A stretch of 33,538 nucleotides of DNA, from contig JAKIVT010000009.1 in assembly GCA_022750415.1 (NCBI GenBank), forward strand, positions 1 to 33,538, read 5' to 3'. Position numbers and translations under genes: made by a program. This document shows, piece after piece, positions 24,874 through 33,427 of this stretch. Each line of letters opens with the position of its first letter. Position 1 is the stretch's first letter. Under the pieces are notes generated by a model, which worked only from the letters and a program-made list of their open reading frames with translations, was not told where the DNA came from and searched no databases. The stretch is from Thermoplasmata archaeon. GTDB lineage: Archaea > Thermoplasmatota > Thermoplasmata > Lutacidiplasmatales > UBA184.

Positions 24874-26801
24874 CGGCCCTCGAACTTCGGCTTCCGTCGC
24901 TCGAGGAAGGCGTTCATCCCTTCGGTCCGGTCCGAGGTCCCGAACGTGTGACCGGCCGACTCGCCCTCGAGCCGCAGCGAGGAATCCAGGGTGGAGTCCG
25001 CGCCGCGGTTGACCACCGCCTTCGCCCAGGCGACGGCCAGTGGAGCGCGCTCCGAAATCATCGCCGCGAGCAGGGCGACCTCCTCTCGGATCCGGTCGGC
25101 CGGGTACGTGCGAACCACGAAACCGAGGCGCGCGGCCTCCTCGGCAGAGACCGGAACGCCGGTGAAAATGAGGAGCTTCGTTCGGGCCCGCCCGATGAGG
25201 CGGGTCAGCCGGCTCGCACCCCCGAAGCCGGGGTGAATTCCGACCGTCGTTTCGGGCAGCCCCAGCTGAGCGCCCTCGGCGGCGACGATGAAATCGGCGG
25301 CGAGGGCGAGCTCCAGTCCCCCGCCGAGGGCGTACCCTTCGACGAGGGCGACCACCGGGGCGCGGAACTCCTCGATCCGCTTGCAGACCGCCTGCCCGGC
25401 GAAACCGAACGCGCGGCCGTCGGCCAGGTCCTTCTTCGCCATCTCGCCGATGTCGGCCCCCGCCGCGAAGACCGGGCCGGATCCGGCGAGGACGACGCAC
25501 CGAACCTCCCGGTCGACCTCGAGGTCGACGAAGGCGCGGTCGAGTTGCGCGAGTACCTCGGAGTTGAGCGAGTTGAGGACCTCGGGCCGGTCGAGGAGCA
25601 CCCAGGCGACGGGTCCTTCCTTCTCGACCCGGACCAGTCGAAGGGGCCAGCTCCGGTCGCCCCGGCGCGCCCGGTCGCTGAAGTCGCGGGAGACGGGGAA
25701 CGCCTCGCCCCACTGGGCGGCGTACACCTCGACGGTGACGAGCGCCGGCCGGAGCCCGAGCTCGTTGAGGAGCGCGAACGGCCCGCGCTTCCAGCGGAGC
25801 CCAACGACGGCGCCGCGGTCGGTCGCCTCGGCGGAGGCGACCCCCTCCTCGACGAGACGGGTCGCGATCCCGAGGACGAGCCCGAGGAACCGGTCCCGCA
25901 CGATCCCCTTCTTCTCCGGCTCGACGACCGTGTCGCGCCATGCCCACGGCTGCCCCTTCCCGAACTGGGTGACGAGCCCCGCCGACGGCGCGTACGCCCG
26001 GCCGAACGCCTTCTCGAGGGAGCCCATCGAATGGTGGGCGATCGGGATTCCGGTGACGTTCATCAACTCGAAGGGGCCGAGGGTCGCGCCGAACACCTCG
26101 CGACCGACCTCCTCGATCGTGGCGAGCGAGGCGACTCCCTCGCCCGCCATTCGGGCCGCCTCGTTGAGGTAGGGCACAAAGTACCGGTTGACCGCGAACC
26201 CGGCGGCGTCCCGGACTCGGATCGGGACCTTCTTCAGACGGTAGCCGAACTGCTCCAACCGGACCAGCGTCGCCTCGTCGGTCTCGGCGCCTCCGACGAC
26301 CTCGAGGAGTTTGTTGACGGCCGCCGGGAAGAAGAAGTGGAGTCCGGCGAATCGGCTCGGGTCGGGGAACCCTTCCGCGAGGCGGGTCACCGAGAGCGAC
26401 GAGGTGTTCGTGGCCACGATGGCGTCTGGGCGCAGATGAGCGGCGACGTCGCGGAACAGCTCCCGCTTGACGGTCTCCTCCTCGAAGACGGCCTCGATGA
26501 CGATACCGGCATCCCCGACGGCGTGGGCCAGGTCGGTGGTGAATTCGATCCGGGAGAGGACGTCGGCCTTCTTCTGAGGCGTCGACTTCTTGCGTTGAAT
26601 GGCCCCGTCGAGGGTCTTCTCGATCAGCGAGCGCCCCCGCGCGAGGAGCCCGTCGTTGAGGTCTCGGAGTCGGACCTGGTAGCCGGCTTGCGCCGCGGCC
26701 TGGGCGATTCCACTTCCCATGTTGCCGGCGCCGAGCACCGCCACGACCATCGGCGGCGCCACCGCCGGCCTCACCATTCTTCGGACCTCGGAGGGGGACA
26801 C
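24870..26801 (-). CDS. Fused 3-hydroxyacyl-CoA dehydrogenase / enoyl-CoA hydratase
   Basis: GTG 26801 gives 643 residues and fits a TATA-like box about 33 bases upstream; ATG 26777 is the alternative. Residues 18-390 are the NAD-dependent dehydrogenase: GAGNMGSG (24-31), NTSSLS, then HFFFP...EVV with the catalytic His and Glu, and the C-terminal helical dimer domain. Residues 400-640 are a crotonase-type hydratase with the oxyanion-hole AAGADIGEM and both catalytic glutamates, in GGGLELAL and GLPETTVG, plus HPGFGG. The fusion hydrates enoyl-CoA and oxidises the 3-hydroxyacyl-CoA. The same domain order occurs in the crotonyl-CoA hydratase/dehydrogenase of the archaeal hydroxybutyrate CO2-fixation cycles, and in fatty-acid breakdown. 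No diagnostic cycle gene is in the window, so beta-oxidation is the simpler reading. Confidence 0.92.
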   Translation of the reverse strand: MSPSEVRRMVRPAVAPPMVVAVLGAGNMGSGIAQAAAQAGYQVRLRDLNDGLLARGRSLIEKTLDGAIQRKKSTPQKKADVLSRIEFTTDLAHAVGDAGIVIEAVFEEETVKRELFRDVAAHLRPDAIVATNTSSLSVTRLAEGFPDPSRFAGLHFFFPAAVNKLLEVVGGAETDEATLVRLEQFGYRLKKVPIRVRDAAGFAVNRYFVPYLNEAARMAGEGVASLATIEEVGREVFGATLGPFELMNVTGIPIAHHSMGSLEKAFGRAYAPSAGLVTQFGKGQPWAWRDTVVEPEKKGIVRDRFLGLVLGIATRLVEEGVASAEATDRGAVVGLRWKRGPFALLNELGLRPALVTVEVYAAQWGEAFPVSRDFSDRARRGDRSWPLRLVRVEKEGPVAWVLLDRPEVLNSLNSEVLAQLDRAFVDLEVDREVRCVVLAGSGPVFAAGADIGEMAKKDLADGRAFGFAGQAVCKRIEEFRAPVVALVEGYALGGGLELALAADFIVAAEGAQLGLPETTVGIHPGFGGASRLTRLIGRARTKLLIFTGVPVSAEEAARLGFVVRTYPADRIREEVALLAAMISERAPLAVAWAKAVVNRGADSTLDSSLRLEGESAGHTFGTSDRTEGMNAFLERRKPKFEGR

Positions 26802-27119
26802 TCCCTCGAGGTCGGCGGGAGCCTGCCCACGATATTAGACGTTCTACGGGGGACCGAAGAGTTTCGGACCCCGCCGCGCCCCTTCGAGGTCGTGGTTCCC
26901 TGGGAACGCGGGGGCAAACCCAACCTCCTAGGGTAGCTTGATGCGTCGCGCCCCCTCGGATGGGCGGGAGGAGGCCCGGACTCGCCGATGGAGAAATCCC
27001 TGAGGTCCGAGTCGACCGGTACGCCCCGAAGAGAGGGCCCAATCAGGCCCGACGCGGGTTCCAACCAGCCGAAGTGGTCCGAGCCGAGGAGCGATCCATG
27101 GGGCGGCCGGGACGTCGGG
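26802..27119. other. Spacer between the fusion gene and the methyltransferase gene
   Basis: Apart from the TATA-like box at 26831-26837 I see no RNA gene, repeat or inverted repeat. A plus-strand frame from ATG 26988 runs into the downstream methyltransferase. Its first 44 codons encode a charged, low-complexity stretch and use A-ending and AGA/AGG codons unlike the gene proper. I therefore treat it as leader or spacer, though a longer N-terminus is possible. Confidence 0.45.
26831..26837 (-). promoter_or_regulatory. Probable TATA box for the dehydrogenase/hydratase fusion
   Basis: The minus strand reads TAATATC about 33 bases before GTG 26801. It is the only AT-rich core in this spacer and supports the upstream GTG over ATG 26777. 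Confidence 0.5.
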
Positions 27120-27851
27120 ATGGTCGCGACGATCGCCGGCCACCGGTTCATCCGGGAGGTCCTACGGCTCGTGGCCCGCCCGACGCTCGACCGGTTCGCT
27201 CGGATGGCGAGCCTCCAAACGACGGAGGTTGACCGAGCCGTTCGCGCGGTCGTCGAGATCCCGGACGAAGACCTCGCGCGCTGGGCCGGCGAGTACGATG
27301 CCCTCGACCCTCCCGCGTCGAGCCCTCGCACCGGAACGGTCGACCCGCTCCGATGGACCGTGGAGGACCTGCACGCGAAGCTGCTCTACCTCGTCGTGCG
27401 CCGACTCCGCCCCGAAACGATGCTCGAGACCGGGGTCCATCACGGACTGTCGACGAGGGCGGTCCTCTCGGCCATGGCCCAAAACGGTCGCGGCCGGCTC
27501 GTGAGCACCGAGGTGTCGCCCGACGTGGGAGACCTCGTCCCCACGTCCCTCCGCGACCGATGGGAGCTGCGCGTCATCCGACCGACGATCCCCGCCCTCG
27601 AGCGCGCGGTGCGGAATGTCGGCGCCATCGACGTGTTCCTCCACGACAGTCGGCACACCTACCGGTGGCAACGGGCCGAGTACCGACTTGGCTGGGCGGC
27701 CCTCCGCCCCGGCGGCCTCTTCCTCTCCGACGACATCGATTCCTCGTATGCGTTCATCGATGCGTGCCGACGGTGGCGCATCCCTCCGGTCGTCCTGGTC
27801 GGGCGGACCAAGGTCTTCGGGATGGTCCGTAAGCCGGCGCCCAGCCCCTGA
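27120..27851 (+). CDS. Methyltransf_24-type SAM-dependent methyltransferase
   Basis: ATG 27120 gives 243 residues; ATG 26988 would add 44 disordered residues. The core MLETGVHHGLSTRAVLSAM is the SAM-binding loop in the E-x-G form typical of the Methyltransf_24/cephalosporin-hydroxylase-like group. Next come LVSTEVSPD for the ribose-binding acid, then FLHDSRHTY in place of the family's DG-x-HSY motif, and LRPGGLFLSDDID. The N-terminal 65 residues are helical. Such enzymes methylate small molecules or sugars and are often found with glycan genes. Here the neighbours are an acyl-CoA enzyme and a GNAT enzyme, so the substrate is open. Confidence 0.72.
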   Translation: MVATIAGHRFIREVLRLVARPTLDRFARMASLQTTEVDRAVRAVVEIPDEDLARWAGEYDALDPPASSPRTGTVDPLRWTVEDLHAKLLYLVVRRLRPETMLETGVHHGLSTRAVLSAMAQNGRGRLVSTEVSPDVGDLVPTSLRDRWELRVIRPTIPALERAVRNVGAIDVFLHDSRHTYRWQRAEYRLGWAALRPGGLFLSDDIDSSYAFIDACRRWRIPPVVLVGRTKVFGMVRKPAPSP

Positions 27852-27894
27852 CCTCGCGGAGGGTTGAAGTACCGACCGACGGGTCGGCCGACGG

Positions 27895-28749
27895 ATGGAA
27901 CGGCCGGCCCCAAGCCTACGATTTGCCGACCGCGCGTTGGCGTTCGACCGGGCGTTCGTCCTGGCGCTCGGGGGATTCTCGTACGACGTCGCCGGCGCAG
28001 CGTTCGTCACCCACGAGCGGATCCCCGTTCCGCGATTCAATTTCGTCCTCACCGGTCCGGTCGGGGCCGACCGCCAGACCTCCTTCTTCGAGCGCGCCCT
28101 CGACCACTACTTCCAACGAGCGCTCCGCCCGTCGTTCCGAGTCCCCGTCCCGGTTCCGCCGCACATCCACGACGGGCTTCGAAGGTTTTCGTTCACCCGG
28201 CGCTTGGAGCCGTACACGGTCCTCTGGGCCCGTCCCGAACGGCACCCCGTTCGGAAGGGTGGGGCAACGGTCCGGACGGCCGGGGAAGACGACCTAGACC
28301 TCGTGGCCGGCCTATGGACGGAAGCGCGGGGCAAGGGCGAGGTCCGGCGAGCGATCGACGTCCTCTGGAACCACCCCAACCCCGACGAGGTCGCCACCCC
28401 TCTCCTCGCCGAGATCGATGGCCGGACCGTGGGCGGCGGCGTGGTCTATGAGCACGGGGGCGTCGCCGGGCTCCACGGGATCGGGACGGTCGCCGCGACC
28501 CGCGGGAAGGGGGTCGCCACAGCTCTCGTCACGCACGCCCTCTCGCTTCCGTCGGTGGCACGGTGCGAAGCCGTCGTCCTCGGCACGGACTCGTCCCGGG
28601 CGATCGCGCACCTCGAGCCGCTTGGGTTTGCGGTGTTGCAAGAGTGCGCGGAGTACGAACTCCCGGTCGGGGCCGAGCTCGACCTCCCCGATCCGGGCCC
28701 CCCCCAGCCGCCGCGCTGGCGCCCTCCCCGGCCGGCGGGGGCCGGCTGA
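27895..28749 (+). CDS. GNAT-family N-acetyltransferase
   Basis: A 284-residue protein starting at ATG 27895, 43 bases after the methyltransferase. A weak AT-rich stretch (GTTGAAGTA, 27863-27871) may be its own promoter. Residues about 125-255 form a clear GNAT domain: VRTAGEDDLDLVAGLW at its start, the acetyl-CoA loop GTVAATRGKGVATALVTHAL, and a closing LEPLGFAVLQECAEYEL. Residues 1-120 end in RFSFTRRLEPYTVLWARPE, which looks like the last strands of a second, degenerate GNAT unit. The C-terminus is Pro-rich. The substrate amine is unknown. Confidence 0.75.
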   Translation: MERPAPSLRFADRALAFDRAFVLALGGFSYDVAGAAFVTHERIPVPRFNFVLTGPVGADRQTSFFERALDHYFQRALRPSFRVPVPVPPHIHDGLRRFSFTRRLEPYTVLWARPERHPVRKGGATVRTAGEDDLDLVAGLWTEARGKGEVRRAIDVLWNHPNPDEVATPLLAEIDGRTVGGGVVYEHGGVAGLHGIGTVAATRGKGVATALVTHALSLPSVARCEAVVLGTDSSRAIAHLEPLGFAVLQECAEYELPVGAELDLPDPGPPQPPRWRPPRPAGAG

Positions 28750-28797
28750 ACCGGTTCCGCGCCACGACCGGCGGCGATCCAGGGGAGGACCTGCCCG

Positions 28798-31700
28798 TTA
28801 GTCGGGCGCAGGGGGGTCGGAGGAGCCGGGAAGTTCGTCGCCCGACGCCTCGGGCACGCCGTCGCCCGGGACCGGGCCTCGAGCGGCCCGCTCGGAATTG
28901 TCGGCGGGCGGCCTCCGGTGCGCGCGCCGGCGGACCAGCAGGACACTCGCAGCGACCGCCACAATGGCGAGGAGTACGACGACGACGGGGCCGAATTCCG
29001 CCCACGCTCGTCCGAGGGCGGTCGTCGTCGGCACGACCGTGAAATTGACCAACTGCTCCACCGACCCGCCGACGGTGTCGTTCACCCACACCGTGACCGC
29101 GTACGTGGCCGCGGCGCCGAACGTGTGGCGGACCGTCGGCCCCAGCCCCTTCGAACCGTCGCCGAATTCCCAGGCATAGGCGAGGACGCCGGTCCCGCCG
29201 GTGCCGTTCGCGACGAACGACACCGATTGCCCGGGGATGGGAGAGGAGGGGTTCGCCAAGAGTTCGGCGGAAAGGCCGGGGGCCACGACCACCGGCACCG
29301 GGGCCGAGAGGGCCGAGACCCCATTCGAATCGGTCACCCGGACGCGGGTCTCGTACGAGCCGGATTGGACGGGAGCGCACGTGAGGAGGTCGATTCCGAT
29401 GGTGCAACCCGTGGGAACTCCCATCCAGACGTCGACGAAGCCGCCGGACCCGAGCCCGGGAGTCGCCCGAAGGGTCACGGATTGGCCCACGTCGAGGGCG
29501 GGTCGATCCGTGCTGAGGTTCGCCGTCGGGTCCTGGTAGACCGTGAAGACCGTCGCTTCGCTCCGCACGGTGCGGTTGTTCGAATCCGTGGCCTCCATCT
29601 GGACCGCGTACTGTCCCGCCGCCGAGACCCGGCATTCCACCGGGTCGGTGGTCCCGCCGCAACCGGCGGGAAGGCCCGTCCACGCGAACCCATACCCACC
29701 GGAACCGAGATTGACCGTCGAGGTGAACGTCACGTTCTGACCTACGTCGGCCGAGATCACCGAGGGGGATGGGGGGGAGAGGGACGGGTCGTTGAGCACG
29801 GTGAAGGAAAGGTACCCGCTGGCCGGCGAGGTGTCATTGTTCGAATCCGTGACCGCCACGGAAATGGAGAAGGTCCCGGCCGGAAGGTCCGGCCCCGAGC
29901 ACGTGACGGACGCCCCGGTCCCCCCGCAACCGCCGGGGAGTCCGCTCCAGGAGTAGTCCACGTACACGCCGGTTCCGAAGGTCGCATTGGTCCGGAACGT
30001 GGCATTCTGACCCGCGTCCACCTGACCCGAAATCCGGTTGCTCACGGGGGTGGCCGCCACCGCGTCCGGGGAGACGGTAAAGTTCAGGCCCGGGCCGGTG
30101 GCCGAGATTCCGTTCGAGTCGGTCGCTTGGACGAAGATTGCGGAGGTCCCGACCGTGTTCGGAGTACAGTGAACGGAACCCGAGGTACTGCGACACGGGG
30201 TTGGGAGCCCCGACCAGACGAACGTGTACGGGCCACTGCCGGAGGTCGCCGAGGGGCTGAAGGTGACGGGCTGGCCGACGTCTACGGAGGCCGGGGAGGC
30301 GGTGGGCGCTCCCGCCTGGGGGTCGGTGTTCACGGTGACGACCGTCGTCGCGGTATGGCCCAAGGCGTCGACGAGGCGGACGTTGAACGACCCGGACGCC
30401 GTCACGAGGGGGGCCGTGAACCGGGCGACCAAAGATCCGGAGGAATTCGTCCCGAGGTTGCCTCCGTTGCAGGAGCCGGCAAGGGCCATGGTGCAGTTAA
30501 GCGCAAACGGGCCGAGCGTGAACGTGGCGATGGCCACCGAGCCCCCGAAGCCGGCGCCTTTGACCGTGACGGTCTGGCCGGCGTCGACGCTGCCGGTCGC
30601 GGTGGGGATGGTGACGGTCGAGTTGATCGTGAAGGGGGTCGTTGCGTGCTCCCCGTCGGTGAGGACGGTCGTGTTGTTCGCTCCCGCATTCGCCACGAAC
30701 ACCTCCCCCTGGCCGGAATCGTAGACGACGCCTACCGGAAAGACGCCCACGGCGAGCGTCGCGACCACCGAATCGGTGGCGTCCGAGAGGATGCTCACGT
30801 TGTTTCCGCCGGAGTCGGCGACGAAGACCTCGCCGAGACCGGGGTCGTACGCGAGGCCGTGGGGATCGACTCCGACGGGGATCGAGGCGACCACATTGTT
30901 CGTCGCATCGGCAATGACGCTCACATTCTGCGCCATGAAGTCCGCGACGAACATCTCGCCGCGAGCGGGGTCATACGCGAGCCCGTACGGGTACGTGCCC
31001 ACTCCGACCCAGGCGACGACGGTGTTGTTCGCGTCGGAGATCACGCTGACGTTGTCCGAGAGGAGATTGGCCACGAAGACCTCGGCTTGCCCCGGGTCGT
31101 AGGCGACACAGGAGGGATAGTCGCCCACGGAGATGGTCGCGACCACGCTATTGTTCGTGTCGGAGATCACGCTCACGGTGCCGGAACCGGAGTTCGCCAC
31201 GAACACCTCCCCCAACGCCGGGTCGTACGCGATCGCGAGCGGGTAGTCCCCGACGGCGACCGTGGCGACCACGGTGTTGTTCGTATCGGAGATCACGCTC
31301 ACGTTCTTCGATTCGAAATTCCCGACGAAGACTTCGCTGCGGCCGGCGTCGTAGGCGACGCTGGCCGGGGAGCAACCCACCGACACGGTGGCGACGACCG
31401 AGTTGTTCGCGTCCGAGATGACGCTCACGTTGTGGGTGTTGCAGAGCGTGTTGCCGGAGTTCGCGACGAACACCTCGTGCCGCGCGGGGTCGTAGGCGAG
31501 GCTGTACGGCGAAACCCCGACCATAGTACCACCCACAATCTTCGCTCCGTCCGATGCCGCGACGATCTCCGTCCCCCCAGGGGCCGCGGGAACCGTGAAT
31601 GCGCAGGGCCATCCGGTGGTTCCGGGGAAGCTCCCGGTCGAGTCCGACGAGCAGCGGGAGATCGTCGACTCCCCCGAGAACCCGAAGGTGATGGGGGAGT

Positions 31701-32298
31701 TCGCGAGGAACCCGGTTCCCACCCCGCGTACGCCGCCCCCGACGACTCCGCTCAGGGGGACGAGCGAGAAGGTCGAATTGACCCAGAAGGACGCTGCCGC
31801 CGAGGTCGACCCGTCGGAGGCCGACACGGCCGCCGGGCCTCTCGGGGTCGCCGGAACGGTGAACGCGCATGCGGTGCCGCTCGTTCCGGGAAAGGCACCG
31901 CTCCGGTCCGACGAGCACGTCCAGGCCACTGCAACGCCGGCGAAGGAGAGGGAAATCGAGGCATTGGAGGAAAACCCCGTTCCGGTCGCGTTGACGGCCC
32001 CCCCCACGGGTCCGGACGGAGCCGAAAGCGAGAGGGTTCCTGCGAGGAGTGGAGCGACGACGGCGGCGGAGCGGACCCCGAGCTCGAGAGGACGGGACGC
32101 GGCCCCACCGATGGTCGGTACCGTCACCACGAGGAGGGTGGCCAGCAAGAGGGAGAGCGAGCGACCGGCGATCGCTCGGGAGCGGGGGAGCCCACCCCGG
32201 ATCCGGCTCCGACCCCGGAGGGACGTTGCCGCGAACCGAGCCGGCAACGGCCGTCCGGCACATGACCGAGGCGGCCGACTCGTGACCGGCGCCGTCAT
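28798..32298 (-). CDS. Giant surface protein: YVTN beta-propeller plus PKD/Ig-like repeats, membrane-anchored
   Basis: I set the start at ATG 32298 (1166 residues), about 40 bases after a TATA-like box; a GTG at 32334 would begin at the TATA box itself. A signal segment lies at about 46-66. Residues about 85-250 hold two related domains, each with a Cys pair (WTCSSD...ACAFTVP and SRCSSD...PCAFTVP). Residues about 258-549 are seven 42-residue YVTN propeller blades (YDP...EVFVAN...NVSVISD.NN.VVA). Next come one IPT-like domain and five Ig-like domains of about 85 residues. Four of these have a short Cys pair, and the last is a classic PKD domain (WEFGDGS). A membrane segment at about 1099-1122 and an acidic cytoplasmic tail close the protein. 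N-x-S/T sites are frequent. It is probably a glycosylated surface or adhesion protein, similar in layout to archaeal S-layer-associated proteins. Confidence 0.85.
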   Translation of the reverse strand: MTAPVTSRPPRSCAGRPLPARFAATSLRGRSRIRGGLPRSRAIAGRSLSLLLATLLVVTVPTIGGAASRPLELGVRSAAVVAPLLAGTLSLSAPSGPVGGAVNATGTGFSSNASISLSFAGVAVAWTCSSDRSGAFPGTSGTACAFTVPATPRGPAAVSASDGSTSAAASFWVNSTFSLVPLSGVVGGGVRGVGTGFLANSPITFGFSGESTISRCSSDSTGSFPGTTGWPCAFTVPAAPGGTEIVAASDGAKIVGGTMVGVSPYSLAYDPARHEVFVANSGNTLCNTHNVSVISDANNSVVATVSVGCSPASVAYDAGRSEVFVGNFESKNVSVISDTNNTVVATVAVGDYPLAIAYDPALGEVFVANSGSGTVSVISDTNNSVVATISVGDYPSCVAYDPGQAEVFVANLLSDNVSVISDANNTVVAWVGVGTYPYGLAYDPARGEMFVADFMAQNVSVIADATNNVVASIPVGVDPHGLAYDPGLGEVFVADSGGNNVSILSDATDSVVATLAVGVFPVGVVYDSGQGEVFVANAGANNTTVLTDGEHATTPFTINSTVTIPTATGSVDAGQTVTVKGAGFGGSVAIATFTLGPFALNCTMALAGSCNGGNLGTNSSGSLVARFTAPLVTASGSFNVRLVDALGHTATTVVTVNTDPQAGAPTASPASVDVGQPVTFSPSATSGSGPYTFVWSGLPTPCRSTSGSVHCTPNTVGTSAIFVQATDSNGISATGPGLNFTVSPDAVAATPVSNRISGQVDAGQNATFRTNATFGTGVYVDYSWSGLPGGCGGTGASVTCSGPDLPAGTFSISVAVTDSNNDTSPASGYLSFTVLNDPSLSPPSPSVISADVGQNVTFTSTVNLGSGGYGFAWTGLPAGCGGTTDPVECRVSAAGQYAVQMEATDSNNRTVRSEATVFTVYQDPTANLSTDRPALDVGQSVTLRATPGLGSGGFVDVWMGVPTGCTIGIDLLTCAPVQSGSYETRVRVTDSNGVSALSAPVPVVVAPGLSAELLANPSSPIPGQSVSFVANGTGGTGVLAYAWEFGDGSKGLGPTVRHTFGAAATYAVTVWVNDTVGGSVEQLVNFTVVPTTTALGRAWAEFGPVVVVLLAIVAVAASVLLVRRRAHRRPPADNSERAARGPVPGDGVPEASGDELPGSSDPPAPD
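30650..31530 (-). repeat. Seven tandem 126-base coding repeats (propeller blades)
   Basis: The blades of the surface protein repeat with a 42-codon period. The segment encoding NVSVISD and the following NN.VVA is the best conserved at DNA level (for example near 31040, 31160, 31290 and 31410). Such near-identity makes this stretch prone to recombination and to assembly collapse. Confidence 0.8.
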
Positions 32299-32336
32299 GA
32301 TTCCGCGCCGCCCCCGGCTCGCGGGATGTTCCACCG

Positions 32337-32346
32337 CTTAACTAAC
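32337..32346 (-). promoter_or_regulatory. Probable TATA region for the propeller protein
   Basis: The minus strand reads GTTAGTTAAG about 43 bases before ATG 32298, the only AT-rich core in the 169-base spacer after the PEP synthase stop. Prediction only. Confidence 0.45.
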
Positions 32347-32467
32347 TCGGCCGAGACTCCCAGTCCTTGGGGGCGCAGCGGCGGCCGTCCAAGGAGGGAG
32401 GTTCCCTCCGACCGCGACCCCAAGGGGAGCCGTCTCGGGACTCCGGGTCGACCGATGGGGAAGCCGG

Positions 32468-33394
32468 TCACGCGGGGCTGCGTCGCAGCCCATCGAGCTT
32501 CAACCGCTGCTCGAGGGACGCGATGGTGCGGATGGTCGAGACGACGGTGTCGGCGTTCAGGCTGATCGAGTCGATCCCCTTTCGGACCAGGAACTCCGCG
32601 AACTCCGGGTACACGCTCGGACCCTGCCCGCAGATCCCGACCGTCCGTCCCTCCGCATGCGCCCCCTCGAGCAGCAGCTCGATCGCGCGCTTGACCGCCG
32701 GGTCCCGCTCGTCGAAGTACCCCATCCGGCCGAGCGTTTCCGAATCCCGGTCGGCGCCCAGGACGAGTTGCGTGAGGTCGTTCGAGCCGATCGAGAATCC
32801 GTCGCAGTGCTGCGAGAACTCGCGCGCGAGGAGCACGGTGGAGGGGACCTCCGCCATAAGGTAGAGCTGGAAATCCCGGGTGCGCTTGAGCCCCTTGTCG
32901 CGCATCATCCCGGTGATCTCTTCGAGCTCCCAGGTGTTCCGGACGAACGGGAGCATCACCATGGCGTTCTTCAGACCCTTCTCGACGCGGACCTTCTGGA
33001 TCGCCTCGAGCTCGCAGAGGAACGCCGGTTTGTAGATCGGGGAAATGTACCGGGAGCACCCGCGCCAGCCGATCATCGGATTCTCCTCGTGGGGCTCGAA
33101 CTCCTCGCCCCCCGGCATCCCGCGGTACTCGTTGGTCTTGAAGTCGGACGTCCGGATGATGACCGGCCGCGGGTGGAACGCCTGGCAGACCTTCGTGATC
33201 CCCTCGACGAGCCGGTCGATCAGTTGCTCGCGCTTCCCCTGTTTCAGGAGGGCGAGCGGGTGGTCGCGGACGTGGGCGGTGAAAATGAACTCGATCCGCA
33301 TGAGGCCGACCCCCTGGACGGGGAGCCGAGCGTACTCGGCCGCCTTCTCGGGCACGCCGACGTTGACGTACACCTTCGTGGCCGTGACCGGCAC
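32468..33394 (-). CDS. ppsA: Phosphoenolpyruvate synthase, C-terminal (PEP/pyruvate-binding) domain
   Basis: From GTG 33394 the frame gives 308 residues that match the TIM-barrel domain of PEP synthase: [13 protein letters not shown] at the domain start, [11 protein letters not shown] with its substrate arginine, [47 protein letters not shown], and the catalytic Cys255 in GICGQG. The whole enzyme (usually about 780 residues) makes PEP from pyruvate and ATP for gluconeogenesis, through a phospho-His swivelling domain that should lie upstream. In the same frame upstream there is a TAA at 33430-33428, directly before this domain, so as given the gene is split. It may be translated from GTG 33394 as a separate subunit, be a pseudogene, or carry a sequence error. 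Confidence 0.85.
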   Translation of the reverse strand: MPVTATKVYVNVGVPEKAAEYARLPVQGVGLMRIEFIFTAHVRDHPLALLKQGKREQLIDRLVEGITKVCQAFHPRPVIIRTSDFKTNEYRGMPGGEEFEPHEENPMIGWRGCSRYISPIYKPAFLCELEAIQKVRVEKGLKNAMVMLPFVRNTWELEEITGMMRDKGLKRTRDFQLYLMAEVPSTVLLAREFSQHCDGFSIGSNDLTQLVLGADRDSETLGRMGYFDERDPAVKRAIELLLEGAHAEGRTVGICGQGPSVYPEFAEFLVRKGIDSISLNADTVVSTIRTIASLEQRLKLDGLRRSPA

Positions 33395-33427
33395 ATGGCT
33401 GTGGTCGGAGGCCCCGGCATGTCCAAC

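Noticed and set aside
20385-26801. Complete carnitine (cai) operon
   Set aside because: A CaiB-like transferase, an acyl-CoA dehydrogenase homologue and a crotonase domain are present. However, the crotonase is fused to a dehydrogenase, the synthetase is of the acetate type, and there is no CaiT or CaiE, so a generic acyl-CoA pathway fits better.
23626-27042. Long minus-strand open frame (1138 codons) across the acyl-CoA genes
   Set aside because: It is low in complexity and has no recognisable motif. It lies opposite or out of phase with the dehydrogenase, CoA-transferase and fusion genes, which carry clear catalytic signatures.
26988-27119. N-terminal extension of the Methyltransf_24 gene from ATG 26988
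   Set aside because: The 44 residues are charged and low in complexity with untypical codons, and I see no promoter at the right distance. Kept only as an alternative start.
30650-31530. Possible CRISPR or satellite array
   Set aside because: The 126-base period is a whole number of codons and encodes YVTN propeller blades. There are no short identical repeats with unique spacers.
28918-32265. Long plus-strand open frame (1115 codons) opposite the propeller protein
   Set aside because: Its repetitiveness is the reverse complement of the propeller and PKD repeats. The composition is Arg/Gly/His-rich and no fold is suggested.
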